Source: Rhizomucor pusillus
Lineage: Eukaryota > Mucoromycota > Mucoromycetes > Mucorales > Lichtheimiaceae
Reading direction: 5' to 3'
Assembly (NCBI GenBank): GCA_900175165.2
Contig: FWWN02000360.1
Coordinates: 1 to 62,461 of the forward strand
Length of the DNA: 62,461 nucleotides
In this document: piece by piece, positions 47,210-58,114 of the stretch
Position numbering within the stretch: the stretch's first letter is position 1
Layout: each line of letters opens with the position of its first letter
Made by a program: the position numbers and the translations under genes
Notes under the pieces: model-generated
What the model was told of the DNA's origin: nothing
Databases searched by the model: none
The model's input: the letters and a program-made list of their open reading frames with translations, nothing else

Positions 47210-48717
47210 TATCAATCTATTACAACTTTTTCCTTTATCATTTTCCATGTACATTTGACACCCTTTCCTCCTCCTTCTTGTTTGTCTTACCTGTTCAAAA
47301 CCCAATCATATTACTAATGAAAGCGATATTTTTTCCCTCGTTATTGTATCAATGTGATCTCTTCACTGCTTACTGATGGATCTACAAAGATTTACGTTTT
47401 GCATGACCTGTCTTTTTCTTTTTGGAAATAACCACGCCAAAAGTCTCGGTTCGCGTAACTTGCATGTATAAATCTGGCACCTATCGCGTTTAAGATGTCG
47501 TAAGATGCAACCGATCAGTCTCATAGGAAGTACAATGCGCCACAGTCAGTTGCGAATGCCAAAACAGAAGATAAAGAGATACAGTGATGGGAACCAGCGA
47601 CGATGGAGATTGCGATGGATCTATTTCAAAAAGTCTGTATGACAAACCGCTTTTTATTTTTTTACGGCGCGGTTGCATCAACAAACAATTTGCTGCGAAG
47701 AGGAGTACAACGTCGAAAATGCGAGGTACTGTTGTCTTTTTCGGTCTGTGGCAAAGGAAGGAAGCAAGTAAGCAACAGCGTTCACGATAGGAGATAAGAA
47801 GAGATGCTGAATGCTGAATGCCTATTGGCTTCCAAGCTTTTTCCTCCAGTGTTAAAAAAACAAAAGAGAGAGGATAGGCATTTCTGGAAAAGGTATACCT
47901 TGCACAATGCTGGTCACGATATACGCATTTATATCTGTGTTCCAACCACACGTGCGTATGTTTATCCTTTTTTTGCGTGCCACGAAGGTAACTTGCTCTG
48001 CTGCGAAAAGATATTTCCCATAACTTTCTTGTAAGCAAAAATAATGAATATACGATCTGTCGGTCGGTGGGACGTCCCCGACTCCGCATAATGCACATTG
48101 TTCCTGAAACATCAACAGCAGACGGGAATAGCATTCCGCCGTGTCCGAGATAGAGGGATGATGAGTCACTTCTATAGATGGTTCTAGATTCTGCAAACCC
48201 AGTACACTCAAACAGTACTGTGTAACGAAATGACACCATGTTTCCTGGTACGTGCTCTAATCCCGAGGAAGCCAGCCAGTTGACGTATTGAGGATCCATG
48301 TAACTTCTGTCTAATTCACTGTCTTAATCTAAACACAATCCCAGTTTGTTCATTGATATCGTCTGTTTACGACAAGGCTGCTACGTCCATTTCGATGAAA
48401 GCACAGATCCGTCAATCCGGTTGACTCAGTGCTTATTTTAGGTCTATCTTTCGATAGTTTCAGCGCTACTGTGACTAGCGCATCAGGATTGGTTGATCCG
48501 ATCTAGCGGGCGAGTGAGTCACTATATGGGTTGCAAATCACCGCAGCAGCAGCAGCAGTAAGTTTAGTCCAGTGACCTCAACGTTATAAATCAGAAAGTT
48601 CACTTGCACAACGATGAAAAAATCATATAAAATAAAATCCCACATTCGGGCTGTCGTTCTTTCTTTACGCACATTCTCGTCCTATCTCTCCTGTCTTTGT
48701 AACCCTTATCAACGACG
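47210..48717. other. Intergenic region containing an orphan open frame
   Basis: 1.5 kb between the two PPxY genes. The right end (48590-48717) is the arrestin promoter, with ATATAAAATAAAA near 48628 and CT-rich leader DNA. Apart from the minus-strand frame at 47490-48299, nothing is recognised. Confidence 0.45.
47490..48299 (-). CDS. Orphan open reading frame (doubtful gene)
   Basis: Uninterrupted 269 codons from a true ATG (MDPQYVNWLASSGLEHVPG) to HLTTS. Such length is unlikely by chance in this amount of DNA, but the composition (many Cys, Ser, Arg, scattered Trp, no low-complexity or domain) does not look like its neighbours and I recognise no motif. It could be a young lineage-specific gene, a coding relic, or chance. 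No TATA box or repeats support it. Confidence 0.3.
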   Translation of the reverse strand: MDPQYVNWLASSGLEHVPGNMVSFRYTVLFECTGFAESRTIYRSDSSSLYLGHGGMLFPSAVDVSGTMCIMRSRGRPTDRQIVYSLFLLTRKLWEISFRSRASYLRGTQKKDKHTHVWLEHRYKCVYRDQHCARYTFSRNAYPLSFVFLTLEEKAWKPIGIQHSASLLISYRERCCLLASFLCHRPKKTTVPRIFDVVLLFAANCLLMQPRRKKIKSGLSYRLFEIDPSQSPSSLVPITVSLYLLFWHSQLTVAHCTSYETDRLHLTTS

Positions 48718-50775
48718 ATGTCTGCTGTTCTTGTATCTAATAAAAGAAACTCTTTCCAACTGATCCTCGACGAATACATTGCTTACCTTGGCAACACTTC
48801 AGGCACCATCATTGTACGCGGGGAAGTGATATGCAACTTTGCCAAGGATACCGCGATCCAAGGTCCTATCGAGCTGGTGTTTGAGGGCATACAACGATAC
48901 TATCCATGGTTCGGTACGTTTTCTTCAGAGGATTGCAAACCAATACGTCGTCGTCCGCCTTTTCTTCTTATTATTATATGATAACCTTCAGAGATCATGG
49001 GCAACCGAGCTTGCCCTCGACCGATTGAATCCAAGCTGCACGTCATTGAATTATCGCTACTCCCTCCCAACAGTAAAGGCATCATGCCAGCCGGTATCCA
49101 GCGCTTCCCGTTCGAGTTTCCGCTTCCTGGATCGCTGCCTGTTACGCTGACTATCCCAGATCGTTTGGATATCTTTTATCGCCTGACAGCTACTCTGCGC
49201 AAGTCTGTCGAGGAGCATTCTAGCCCTGCAACTTGGCTGGATTTCACAAGGCTCGGCAGGAAAAACAAGCTGGTTGCTACCGCGACGCTTCGTCTGGTGC
49301 GCGCTATCGAACCTATCCCGAGTCTAAGCAACAACCCTGCAGCACCGTATCAACGAGGATTTGAGACGATCCAAGAGGCACCTAGAGCGCCGGAGCAAAG
49401 TGAAATCATCCAACAAGGAACGCGGGAGAACGATAGCCCACCTGAACAGCAGAGGAGCAGCAGTAATTTGCCGCGTGGAAGGATGAGCCTCGATCACTAC
49501 TACGCTACCGAGCAAGGCGAGCAACTCGCACAGGAGCAAGGATCGATCCATCCATCGTATTTCGGCCAGTTCCACCTTGGCTTAGCGCTGGACGAGCAGC
49601 ACGACCGGTTAGCGTACTCAATGGCTGGCCGTACCATTGAAAACTACGGACGACCGGTGCAAGATATCCCTCACGGTTTACGGTATCGCTTATCGATCGA
49701 TCGTACCGCCATTGCCATTGGCACAAGCGTGGGTGTCGAAGTATTGCTTGAGCCAGTGCTGGAAAACGTCCGAATCAAGTCGATCATAACCAAGATATCC
49801 GAGACGCGCGATTATACGATGAAAGTACCTGGCGACTATTTTCCAAGAGGCCAGCCAGAGACTCGCAGGCACAGCGAGACGGTTGCGATGGCATTAAAGT
49901 GGGCATATGGGTACCCTGTGGAGCACGAGGAAAGCACCGGCAGTGACAGCAGCGAAAGCGCAGGCAAGAAGAAACGCAGCGATCCATGCTCGAAACTGCT
50001 CAGCAGGAAATATCGGCATCACACACGTATGTGGGAAGACGCGCTCGCGGCCGAGAATTGCAGGCGAACAAAGTGGGAAGGCGGAGAAGTGGACGATGGT
50101 GGTGATTACTACGCAGCGACAGCAGCAGCTGGTGTTGAAGGAGACGACTACGACGATGGAGGTCGAGGGGCTCCAGGAGAACTTTTGAATCTCAAACAAC
50201 TGGACCAGCCCATCCAAGTTGGGGAGTATTTTGAGGGTCGCTTTGTGATGCCTGTTCCTACTTGCGAGCTTACGCTTCGGCCGACCATGTACAGCGACAG
50301 CATTGTTATCCGTCACTGGCTCGATCTTATTGTTACCATGCAGCACAAGGACAAGACCTTTGCGGTCAAATTATCCTCGCCTGTTCGATTACTCGATTGC
50401 CGCCTGGTTGCACCTGGTGACGAGAGACAGACACTGCTGCCACCTCCTCCGAGCTACGACGGCAACACGACAACGTCGGTCCTGCCAGAGGCATCAGATA
50501 CGTACTTTTGGGCTCAGCGCATGGCTATCACACAGGACGCCGTGTGGGGTATATGCAACAATTGTCCCTGCCAGGTGAACAAATCTTCTTCGGCCTCCTC
50601 TTCTCCTGGTGCTGCCCGACGTCGGGGTAAATCATCTTCATCTTCTGTCTCATCTTCGCCCTACTCTCCTTCTTCATATTTCTCCTCCTCATCCTCTTCT
50701 TCCGCTGCTGCTGCTCGACCCCCATTGTCCTCGCTTCCCGAATGGGGTCCTCCGCCATGCTACTCTGAAAACTAA
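48718..50775 (+). CDS. Arrestin-related trafficking adaptor (ART/alpha-arrestin)
   Basis: Recruits the HECT ubiquitin ligase Rsp5/NEDD4 to plasma-membrane transporters for endocytosis (family knowledge). Starts MSAVLVSNKRNSFQLILDEY; one intron near 48916-48990. Arrestin-N blocks: GTIIVRGEVICNFAKDTAI, IELVFEGIQRYYPWF, FPFEFPLPGSLPVTLTIPD, IFYRLTATLRKS. Arrestin-C blocks: HGLRYRLSIDRTAIAIGTSV, GVEVLLEPVLENVRIKSI and, near the C-terminus, HWLDLIVTMQHKDK. A Gln/Glu-rich linker and an acidic insertion separate them. Two PPxY motifs follow: PPPSY and, at the very end, PPPCYSEN. A Ser-rich tract lies between. Identification firm. Confidence 0.9.
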
Positions 50776-50958
50776 ATTACAACCCCCCTCTCTCTTTTAT
50801 ATATTAGTTCTTGAATTTAGTGTATTCCCCCATATATATAGAGTTTTTTCTTCTTCTTATTTTGTATGTTCCAGACCTGGTGTTCAGTTTCCACTCCTTT
50901 TTAATAACACTAATAATAAAAAAGGACTATCCTTATTATTCTCCACTTTCAGCGAGCA

Positions 50959-50970
50959 TATATAAAAAGG
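50959..50970 (+). promoter_or_regulatory. TATA box
   Basis: TATATAAAAAGG about 100 bases upstream of the ATG at 51060, followed by a CT-rich leader. Confidence 0.6.
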
Positions 50971-51059
50971 GACAGGGTGCGCTCAACCGTGCATCTGTAT
51001 ACCTTTTTTTCTCTCTCTCCTTCGCTCTCTTTCCTTTTCTAATATCTCGACGTAATAAT

Positions 51060-51311
51060 ATGCAACTTGCCAAAGTTCTCGTCTTTTCGTCTGCACTAGC
51101 CTCCATTGCTTCCGCTTTCGAGAGCAAGCGCAGCAACTTTGAACCATTCCGTTTGGACAAGCGCCAGGATTGCTACGAGTTCCCATGCGGCCAAGGTTTC
51201 GAGTATTGCACAGAAGCCAACTGCAGAGCACAAGGATACGACGATAAACCGATCGTTCAAGCGCCGTGCATCAACGGTGTATGCTACTGTGGTTTCAGCG
51301 CAGACTTTTAA
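51060..51311 (+). CDS. Small cysteine-rich secreted peptide with Kex2 site
   Basis: 83 residues, single exon. A signal peptide (MQLAKVLVFSSALASIASA) is followed by a short pro-region ending LDKR, a Kex2 site, and a mature part of 47 residues starting QDCYEFPCGQGFEYC and ending GVCYCGFSADF. The mature part has seven Cys with a terminal CxC, reminiscent of defensin-like or knottin scaffolds, but the spacing does not match a family I can name, and the odd Cys number suggests a dimer or a free thiol. A strong TATA box and CT-rich leader suggest high expression. Could be an antimicrobial peptide, an effector or a cell-surface peptide; the sequence alone does not decide. Confidence 0.75.
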   Translation: MQLAKVLVFSSALASIASAFESKRSNFEPFRLDKRQDCYEFPCGQGFEYCTEANCRAQGYDDKPIVQAPCINGVCYCGFSADF

Positions 51312-51570
51312 TTTTTAGAGAACTCTTTTCTCTTTATTGTATTCAAGTATCGTATCTCTTTTTTTCTCTACACCTTTTGAAAGACATCACTTTGCTTCTG
51401 GTGGCTCGTGCAACTTCCAGCTGGTTGCATAAAAAAGCAAAATAAAGTTTGCTGCTGCTAATAATCCATCACTACTTCGTGGCTTGTTTACCCCGGTTGC
51501 TTCTACTTCTTGTAAAACCCCCTACTCTTTCAACGTGCTGCTACGAGCATTCTCCTCGATCCGTTCCAGA

Positions 51571-53028
51571 ATGCCCAAAGTACGACACAGAAACAGGACC
51601 AAACAGACCTCCTTTTTTCTCAAAACCAATACTCACGATTAGTCTTCATAGGTTATTGGTACCCACAGTGGCACTTTCCACTGGTATGACGACGCGATCT
51701 TGACAACGAAGACGACGATCTTGTAGAACTAACAGCAATATCAACTTAGCGATGAAGCTCTCGCCGTGTGGATGCTGAAACAGACTGCAGAGTTTAAGGA
51801 CGCTACACTTGTACGTACGCGCGACCCTCAAAAGTTGGCAGAGTGCGACGTTGTCGTTGACGTCGGCGGCGAATATGATCCCTCCAGGCACAAGTACGAT
51901 CACCACCAGGTGGGCAAGCAGAATCATTTAAAAATAAGCATTTTATTTATTTACATATCACACGCCAAACGCAGCGTGGGTTCTTTGAAACTATGGATGA
52001 CAAGCATAGCATCAAGCTGAGCTCTGCTGGTCTCGTGTACAAGCATTTTGGTAAAGAAATGATCGCCAATGTCCTTGGAAAGCAGACTGTCGACGACACT
52101 GTGGAGACTATTTTTGCTCGCACTTACAATGTAAGGTTTGGGATGTGAGAAGGAACTTTTTTCTTTTATTGATTTGATATGTATGTATACGCAGGACTTT
52201 ATCGAGTCCCTTGATGCTCACGACAATGGTATCAGTGCTTACCCTAGCAACATTGCTCCGTTGTACAAAGTCAGTCCCACAGCACTTCCGCAACGAGTTG
52301 GCAAGTTGAACCCCAACTGGAACGAGAAGCTGAGCGATCCCGAGATCGATGTGAGTCTTCCTTTTTCATATCACAACCTTTGCAACCGACTGACACGGAT
52401 CAAATTGTTGTTGTAGGCTCGTTTCCTCAAGGCGTCTGAAATGGCAGGCTCCGAGTTGGCAGACTATGTCAAGGGCCTCGCGGGTGCTTGGCTCCCTGCA
52501 CGATCGCTGGTCGTTGATGCCTTGGAAAAGCGCGATCAGGTGCATCCATCTGGACGCGTGATCGCGCTCGAGCAGGCCTGCCCTTGGAAAGACCATCTGA
52601 TGGAACTTGAAAAGGAGCGTGGATTGGAAGGCGACAAGAGTATCTTGTATGTCTTGTATCCGGAATCGTCTCCCGAGGGTAACTGGCGCATCCAGTGTGT
52701 GCCTACCCGCTCTGAAGGTTTCGAGAACCGCAAGAGTCTTCCAGAGAGGTAAAATGCCTATCGCATACTATTGTTGGTATTGTGTGTATGCTCACTATTG
52801 TTGTATAATAGCTGGAGAGGTTTCCGCGACCAAGAATTGAGTCAGATCGCGCAAATCGATGGGTGCATCTTTGTTCACGCCAGCGGGTGAGCCTATATTT
52901 AAACTATCCAGAAATTATTTGTGTCTAACTATATTAAACAATGGCAATTATCTGCTGCCAGTTTCACCGGCGGCAATAAGTCACGTCACGGCGTATACCA
53001 GATGGCAAGCAAGGCATTGGAAATGTAA
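51571..53028 (+). CDS. MYG1: MYG1-family DHH exonuclease
   Basis: MYG1 is a 3'-5' RNA exonuclease acting in nucleus and mitochondria (known in mammals). The first exon is only ATG CCC AAA (51571-51579); after an intron the protein continues VIGTHSGTFHC, intron, DEALAVWMLKQTAEFKDATL, VVDVGGEYDPSRHKYDHHQ (metal-binding DHH block), HSIKLSSAGLVYKHFGKEM, DFIESLDAHDNGISAYPS, AGAWLPARSLVVDALEKR, WRGFRDQELSQIAQIDGCIF, VHASGFTGGNKS and the end MASKALEM. All catalytic blocks are present. About six introns. The 3-codon first exon is inferred from phase and gives MPKVIGTHSG, as in other family members. Confidence 0.9.
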
Positions 53029-53264
53029 TTTAAAAAAAGAAACAATTGTTTTTCCTTTATATATTTTTATTATTAAACTTGAAGCAATTCATCATCATCG
53101 TCATCATCATCCTCTTGTATTTTCTTTTATCTTGCGCGCGGGGAAGGGGAGGGGTTTGGGCATACATATAGTGAAGAACAAGGGCATAGGTTTCTTTTTT
53201 TAGACCATGTACATTTTGTTGACTGCAGAAAATTTTTACTACTACTATCTACACATCTTAGAGT

Positions 53265-53540
53265 CTATCCGTTTTGCTGGTCGCTGCTGCTGCTGGTTTC
53301 AGGTTGCGGTGGTGGAGGTGGAGGTGGAGGTGGTGCACCTCTGTATTGACTATAGTTGCAAATTGTTAGCGCTGTTACCCATTTAACTGCAAATAAAACG
53401 GTTGTTAAACCTTGAAGAACCTGGATCTGTTGGCCACGGGTAAACATGCGGCTGGTGCTGGGGAGTCGATGGGAACGAAGAAGGCGATTGGTGTTGCTGA
53501 TATTGTTCAGGCTGCTGCTGGTACAATTGAGGAAAATAGC

Positions 53541-53582
<42 letters not shown>

Positions 53583-54558
53583 GTGTAATTACGTGTTGAT
53601 GATTTGAATAGATAGGATTGTGTTGTTGCGCTGCATAGGGTGTCGTATGCGCATGCTGCAGACGCGGTCTTTTGAAACCTGCGTGCTGGTGGTGCGGTGG
53701 TGGCACCACAGAGCGCGCATGCTGCTGGTGAACCGTTGGTGACGGTAAAGGCGTATTAAACTGTGCATAGTCACGTGAAAATGGCATATAAGATGAAGAC
53801 GACGGCGAAGGAGTGTAGGCATACATATCAAAAGAAGGTTGTTGACCGGTCATTGTATCTGCTTGTTGTTGTTGCTGATGATGATGGTGATGCATGGATG
53901 GCTGGTGCTGCTGCGTTTGCTGTTGTTGCTGTAGTGGTGCCGGCGCCGGTGGGTGTGGCGACGATCCCTGATGATGCCGAGGTTGTGCCTGATGAGGATG
54001 CGGCGTCATTGTCGGCACGACGACAGGCTCTACTTGTTTGACAGACGGCTCGTCTTCGTCTCCATCATCCTCCATGTCAACAAACTGTTTTATACGTATG
54101 ATGTCAATAAACGCGTATGATAGGAATTACGAATGGTGGCGACTACTTGCGTCTCGATTGGATTTAGTCTCACATGGCTCATTGTACTAGATTTGCCAAC
54201 AGTAATGGATTTTTCGCCATGTTAGCATCGTTGGTTCCAATTGCTGGATCAGGAAACAAGAAACAAAGGATGGATGATTTACCTCGGTGTATCTCATGAG
54301 TATCTTGTCCATGTCCGTACTGGAGTACTGAACGAGTTTGCCGTTGGCATTGAAGATAATAAGGGCCACATCACATTTGCATAACACGCTCAATTCGTAG
54401 GCCTTCTTCATCAAGCCCTGCTTCCGCTTGACAAACGTGACCTTGCAAGCAAGCAGCAAGTTAGCATGTTCGCTACAAGGTTATAATGGCGAGGAAGAGG
54501 TTACCTGGCGGCCGCGCTCGCTTTCAATGGGTGCAATCTTTATTTTTCGACGACCCAT
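53265..54558 (-). CDS. MADS-box transcription factor, MEF2/Rlm1 type
   Basis: ATG 54558: [18 protein letters not shown], intron, [50 protein letters not shown], intron, [12 protein letters not shown]. This is a full MADS plus MEF2-like extension, so it binds A/T-rich CArG-like sites. The intron 54085-54150 has a GC donor (GCAAGT) and joins NRD to [13 protein letters not shown]. The rest is a low-complexity activation region: His/Gln-rich, Pro/Ser, an Ala run from a CTG repeat, and a final poly-Pro and Ser/Gln end (DQQNG). Possibly in the cell-wall integrity pathway like Rlm1 (inference). Confidence 0.88.
53542..53580 (-). repeat. Trinucleotide (GCA/CTG)n repeat coding poly-Ala
   Basis: About twelve uninterrupted CTG/GCA units, read in the MADS gene as a run of Ala. 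Likely length-variable between strains. Confidence 0.9.
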
Positions 54559-54621
54559 CAAAAGAAAAAGACCCTTAACAAGAATCCGAGGGGATAGCGA
54601 TTATAAAAAAAGAAAGTATAG

Positions 54622-54633
54622 CTATTTATATAA
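54622..54633 (-). promoter_or_regulatory. TATA box
   Basis: TTATATAAATAG on the minus strand, about 65-75 bases upstream of the MADS-gene ATG. Confidence 0.45.
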
Positions 54634-55886
54634 CACACTCAGATTTAGAATGCCTTTTTTCTGCTCTGTCTCTTTCTATTCTCTCACCCCTTCCACGTTC
54701 TCTGCTGAACTTTAACAAGGTTAATGGTAAAAATAAACAACGATCTTCGCCCTTTTCGCTTCGAGTGCAAAGTTTATACGCGGTCAACTCTCCATGTTGA
54801 CGGCGCTGACTGGTTACACAAGAACGTCCCTCTGCACGTCTGTGCACCGCCAAATGAAGGCAGCTAAAGTGTTTGTGCCACGTCATTGCCAATACACAGT
54901 AGTATACTACAACATTGTTGAAAAAAGATGATCGCTGTTGCTGTGGCTGCTGCTGCTGCTACTCGCCTCATTTCATCCGGAAAAAGAGAACCCAGCAATT
55001 ACATGAAAAAATAGCACACAAGGAGTAGGGAAAAGAGAATGGCAATTGCTCATCTCTCACATGTCTCTGGATTTCTTGTATCTTTTTATATATACAGTGT
55101 GCACTTTTGAGCTAACGACGTTGAATTGGATTGGTCGTCTGAATATCATCAGATAAATAGAGAAAAGCCGGTCTTTGACTTTTTGCAAGTAGTAATGGAT
55201 CAACTAAAGTTGCCCCTTTCCCAGTTTGGTTTTTCGTCAGCAGCAAATTAAACGGCATTTATGAAATGATGCCGGCTAAGCCTGCTGGGTCAACAACGTA
55301 CATATGAGAAGAAGGCGGGAATTTTTCCCTCTCCTAGCAATCAAATAAAGCAAACATGCAATTTCTAGCGTGCATTTTTCCGAATAGATGCTTAGCACCG
55401 GCAACATTGACAGCTTCTCACAACACAAGGCAAAATGAGTTGGTTCTTCGGTCCATATACAGAATTGCAATTGTTGAATAAATGCTTGCAATCATAAACA
55501 CACAAATCAAGAAAGTAGAAGGGTAGGTAGGGGAGAGAGAGAGGTAGAAAAAAAAAGAAGAGAAGGTGGGTCTAACTAAACGTAGAGGAAAAAAAATTAA
55601 CTTACGTATGTAGAAAAAAGAAAAGAAGAGCCAGAAAGGACTATTCGCCCCTGGGCAAACCATCCTTTCTTGTAGCAAAAGGAATACTCGCTACAACAGA
55701 AGAAGAGGAAAAAAAGAAGATTCTACTAGATCGTAAAGAAAAAAAGGAAGAGGTTGGGAGGAAGGGTATTAAAAGAAAAACACACACAGAGATAATTGAG
55801 TTGGCATGCGGTTCGATATGTTCAAAGATTGAGGGTTGCAACGCTGCAGCTGGGAATCACGAAATAGATAAATAGGCAGAGTGAGA

Positions 55887-55914
55887 GTGTGAGATCGAGA
55901 GTGTGAGATCGAGA
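55887..55914 (+). repeat. Short tandem repeat, 14-bp unit x2
   Basis: GTGTGAGATCGAGA occurs twice in tandem within a longer GA-rich tract downstream of the bHLH stop. Confidence 0.85.
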
Positions 55915-55972
55915 GTGAGAGAGAAAGAGCAAAAAGAAGAAAAGAGAGAAAAATCCAAAGGTGCACACTATT

Positions 55973-56988
55973 TTACATGGCACCCATCTGGTACATTCTG
56001 TCCAGCGCTTGTTTCTGGAGCACGGACTCTTGGAATCTAGGGAGAGTATAAATAATGGCATAACCGATCAACGAGCAAGCACTACTACTTACTTTCTGAG
56101 CTGCTCATTTTCATTTGCCAATCTCTCGAGTTCAGCGAGCAAAGCATTCTGAGTGGACTTAAGGTGCTGCAAATGTTGGACAGCTATTAATTAAAGAAAA
56201 GTTAGCACCAAATTGTTAGCAAAACTTTAGATGGATATGGAAGACTCCTTACTGCGGTGCAACAAGGCAGCCTTGCTCATCTTCTTGTTCACGCAGCCGG
56301 GTAGATGCTGGCGCAGCTCTTCGAAGCCATCTTTGATTTGAGCGCGACGCTTCTGTTCAGACTGGATGTGAATTTGTCGACGCAGTTCCGCGGCCGAGAT
56401 ACCATCGTTTTCTTCCTCTTGGTCCGATGACGATCCATCCTCGTCGTCTTTTTGCACTCGACGTCTCTTCTTGCTGTTGGACGTGCCGTTCTCGTACGTC
56501 TCCTTGGAGTACTGGTGGAATTCCGGCAGGAAAGATTCGGGCAACTTGTTCACCTGTGCAATCTTTTCCGAAATAGCGCTTGCCACTCCACCGCTGCTGC
56601 TGCTGCCGGACGAGCAAGGCGAGCAAGACAAGAGCGGAGGCGTGTGAGCGGGAGGCGAACGTCGAGTGCAAGACTGAACCGAGTCCGCAGGACTCGAAGG
56701 TAGCAAAACAGGGTGCTCCAGTGCAGCTACTGCTGGCTGGTGGTGATGATGCGGAATGGTCATGGGCACAGCACTCATCACGCTAGGATCGCACATATAG
56801 CCTAGTCCTACATACCACCCATTAGCTGACGTCACTTTACAAACGCTTGGACCGTGAGCTGGTCCTCTTGAACAACTAATTATTTCCTTACCTGACGGGT
56901 ACAACTGAGCGTCGTACGACTCGAGTTTGGGAACTTCAGAGTAAGTGGTGGGCACAATGTATTCATCGAAACCGTAGTCAGATTCCAT
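55973..56988 (-). CDS. bHLH leucine-zipper transcription factor (Mlx/Max-like)
   Basis: Starts MESDYGFDEYIVPTTYSEVP at 56988. Pro/Ser/His-rich N-terminus, a basic stretch SKKRRRVQKDDEDGSS that looks like an NLS, then the bHLH: RRQIHIQSEQKRRAQIKDGF, EELRQHLPGCVNKKMSKAAL and LHR, with His-5, Glu-9 and Arg-13 for E-box recognition (HxxxExxRR). After introns, the helix 2/zipper continues AVQHLQHLKSTQNALLAELE then RLANENEQLRK, ending QALDRMYQMGAM at 55973. The first intron (56808-56891) is 84 nt and open in frame, so an intron-retained isoform is possible. It probably binds CACGTG-type sites (inference). Confidence 0.88.
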
Positions 56989-58114
56989 GTTGTTACACGT
57001 TTGTTATCGATGGGGGGAAAGTAAGATGTGTGCTGTTGGTTAGTTGTTCAAGGAAAGTAACAGAGATAAGCGATGGGCGACAAAGACGTTGTGTATTTGT
57101 AAAAAGCGCGATGTCGTCGAGTGAGTGAGTGAGTAAAGGGAGCGTGGTGGGTTTTTAGGCGGGACGGAAGAGAGAAAGTGTGCTTTTTTTGCCTGAAGGA
57201 TAGTAGAGGGAAAGGGCGGGCGAGAGTGTAGAGGAGGAGAAAGGAAAGATGTGTTGTCTCTTTGGACGCATGTTGACCTTTTTTTCCCCTCTGATGTAGT
57301 ACAGGCTGAAATGGGGAACATTTTTTCCCTCTTTCTGAAGCTAGCCGGTATTCTACTTGCTGGAGAACTCTTTGTCGAATAGGCTGCCACCACCACCACC
57401 AGCTATCGATGTAGCAACCTTTGACGCTGGTTCTTACTCACCCACCCCCAAAACCTCCTAGGTCTCCTTCCTTTGACCTCCTGTTTCTCTCCGACCCTCC
57501 CTCTGCGGCCTCTATCTACTGTATGTGTATCTTTCTTTTCCTTCTCTCTTTCTCTCCCATTTTTCCCTTTCGCTTTCAATATGCTCGCTCGTGCCCGAAA
57601 AATGCATATTCTAAGAACATTGGGGTAAATGACATACTACGCAGTAGACTACCTGTCTTTGGGTTACTACGCCTGTCTTTTTTCCTCTCCGATAGAAATA
57701 TTTAGAAAATGCAGCTATTACTCTTTGGCCACCGGTCCCCCTGAGAAGAGTGCGCAAAGAAAAAAAAGGTTATCAAAAGGCGCTCAGTCGTCGGAGGCGG
57801 GCCAAGTCCGCCTTCTTTCTTTTTAGCGGCTCTTGTTCGTTTCTTTTCCTCCCTTCCTCTGATGCCTTGTACCCATTTTTAAACGCACTATTGAGCGGAC
57901 GCAGCCACGCTAAAAATGAATGGGATCGATACGGAAACTAGCAAAGATGTTATTCATTGCTCGGTATTTTAAATGAATTAGATGTCTACTTTTGACAAGT
58001 GGGTGATTTGCTGGTGTAACTTCGTTTGGATGTCATGCATGCCAGATGTATGACAAGAAGAGCCTTTTTTCCATTCAGATCGCAAAGATGGTCCGAGTCA
58101 TGTTTCTCATCTTG
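56989..58114. other. Intergenic, pyrimidine-rich blocks
   Basis: 1.1 kb. bHLH promoter on the left, with a GA/GTGAGTGAGT run near 57120. A CT-rich block lies at 57420-57580. Only short random-looking frames. Confidence 0.45.

Larger units (their letters stand above)
54559..55972. other. Intergenic with purine-rich tracts
   Basis: 1.4 kb. Left part is the MADS promoter. 55520-55950 is strongly GA-rich on +, hence CU-rich in the sense of the bHLH gene, probably its 3' UTR. No gene recognised. Confidence 0.5.
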
